Assembly: GCA_019694835.1 (NCBI GenBank)
Contig: JAIBBE010000126.1
Coordinates: 1-5,445, forward strand
Reading direction: 5' to 3'
From: Fimbriimonadaceae bacterium
Lineage (GTDB): Bacteria > Armatimonadota > Fimbriimonadia > Fimbriimonadales > Fimbriimonadaceae
DNA: 5,445 nt
The position numbers and the translations under genes were made by a program. Each line of letters begins with the position of its first letter. The first letter of the stretch is position 1. Shown here piece after piece: positions 4,835 through 5,445 of this stretch. Below the pieces are notes generated by a model, which was not told where the DNA came from, did not search any database, and saw nothing but the letters and a program-made list of their open reading frames with translations.

Positions 4835-5230
4835 GTCCTGACCCGCATCGAAGCTGTTCGTTCCACCCTTCGCCGCCTTCACGACTCCGCGCGAACCAAG
4901 GAGGCCTACCTCCACTGAATCCGCGACCTCATCCGTGCTCACCGAGACCGCCACCCCCGGGAGCTTGGTGCGCCTGAGATCTCCGCTTCCCTCGACCACC
5001 GCGCGGTCGAGCGCCACCCGCCGGCCTCGACCCAGACCCAGACGCTCTGCGCGCTCCTCTTCCGCGTCCTCGACATCCAGAGGCCCACCCTCGAAGGCCG
5101 CCTCGTCCAGATCAAGGACACCGACCTCGTCCAGACCTTGCTCGGCCACAAGGGCATCCAGACCACCATGACCTACACGCACATCGTCGACCGGGATCCC
5201 CTCGGCGTCGTCAGCCCCCTCGATCGCCGG
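4835..5230 (+). pseudogene. intI: Integron integrase (IntI) remnant with stop codon and large internal deletion
   Basis: Translating from 4835 gives VLTRIEAVRSTL, then SARTKEAYLH followed by a TGA stop (4916-4918) where integrases have Trp (consensus AYVHW), then IRDLIRAHRDRHPRELG. Then come ASTQTQTLCALLF and VLDIQRPTL, all matching the N-terminal core-binding domain of IntI1-like proteins. The sequence then jumps to VQTLLGHKGIQTTMTYTHI, the C-terminal block with the catalytic Tyr (codon 5174-5176), and GVVSPLD, the normal IntI C-terminus. About 190 residues between these blocks are missing relative to IntI1, including the Arg and His-x-x-Arg catalytic residues and the IntI-specific extra helix. 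The reading frame is kept across the deletion. It is transcribed away from the cassettes, the standard integron layout, with its 5' end facing them. It cannot encode an active recombinase. Confidence 0.88.
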
Positions 5231-5314
5231 CGCGGCCCAAGCGCAACGCGCCCCGGCGGCTCGTCCCGCCTTCCCGTTCTGCCGCCTGCTCTCGACCCCA
5301 GGGCCCACCCTTCG

Positions 5315-5445
5315 ATGCAAGCCGAGCCACCTTCCCCCTGTCAACCCGAAACGCCGGGCGACCTCGAGCGCCGGGCGCGCGCCGCGCTCTACCTCCGCAC
5401 CGGCCTCATGCTCGCCGACCCCACCGGCGCCGGCGCGCTCGCGGA
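5315..5445 (+). CDS. Possible 5' end of an unrecognised gene, or read-through from intI
   Basis: The same reading frame as the intI remnant stays open from 4919 to the window edge. An ATG at 5315 begins MQAEPPSPCQPETPGDLERR and continues with a helical-looking ARAALYLRTGLMLADPTGAG. No clear ribosome binding site precedes it, and open frames are common in such GC-rich DNA. It may be the start of a chromosomal gene flanking the integron, or non-coding. I cannot assign a family. Confidence 0.25.
   Translation, partial: MQAEPPSPCQPETPGDLERRARAALYLRTGLMLADPTGAGALA

Noticed and set aside
4573..4977. + strand open frame of about 134 codons overlapping the intI 5' region
   Set aside because: It is Pro/Arg/Ser-rich and lies in a different frame from the integrase homology. 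It crosses from the cassette leader into intI with no recognisable domain.
4736..5344. Long - strand open frame (about 200 codons) opposite the intI remnant
   Set aside because: The protein is Gly/Ala/Val/Glu-rich antisense-type sequence caused by high G+C. The opposite strand carries clear integrase homology, and the start would be a TTG.
1..5445. CRISPR array or insertion sequence
   Set aside because: No regularly spaced direct repeats were seen, and no transposase gene or IS-type terminal repeats. The only mobile-element logic visible is that of an integron.

Overview
The window looks like the edge of an integron whose integrase gene has decayed. It sits in a GC-rich bacterial chromosome or chromosome-like replicon. 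At the right end (about 4835-5230, + strand) is a recognisable but broken integron integrase gene (intI). It keeps the N-terminal DNA-binding part and the C-terminal tyrosine block, but has an in-frame stop codon and has lost most of its catalytic domain. Left of it, every convincing gene lies on the - strand, pointing away from intI, as cassettes do in an integron. At least two integron recombination sites (attC) lie between the genes, at about 120-180 and 2067-2134. They share a 12-base block and a conserved right end, so they come from one attC family. A short, degenerate third site lies at 1275-1316.

Reading away from intI (right to left on the - strand): a TIR-like nucleotide-binding protein of the PF10137 type (3678-4538); a 143-base gap with possible folded structure; a 119-residue protein of unknown function (3175-3534); a DUF6602-type protein with a PD-(D/E)XK-like nuclease signature (2156-3169), whose start is 5 bases after the preceding stop; an attC; an NYN (PIN-like) RNase with a probable C-terminal LOTUS/OST-HTH domain (1332-2051); a degenerate attC; a DUF4365 protein with a D...QxK signature and a long helical C-terminal part (210-1250); an attC; and the first 27 codons of a further gene running off the left edge (1-81).

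The functional theme is nucleic-acid cleavage plus nucleotide signalling or NAD-type TIR chemistry. This is the gene mix expected of anti-phage defence cassettes. None of the genes is a known complete defence system that I can name. The most interesting candidate is the TIR-like / 119-residue / DUF6602 trio: no attC can be seen between its members, so they may move and act as one multi-gene cassette. The defence role is inference from family membership and context.

The right end is visibly much richer in G+C than the gene cassettes, consistent with cassettes acquired from elsewhere and inserted in a high-GC host. The organism cannot be fixed. A high-GC proteobacterium or myxobacterium-like lineage would fit, with low confidence.
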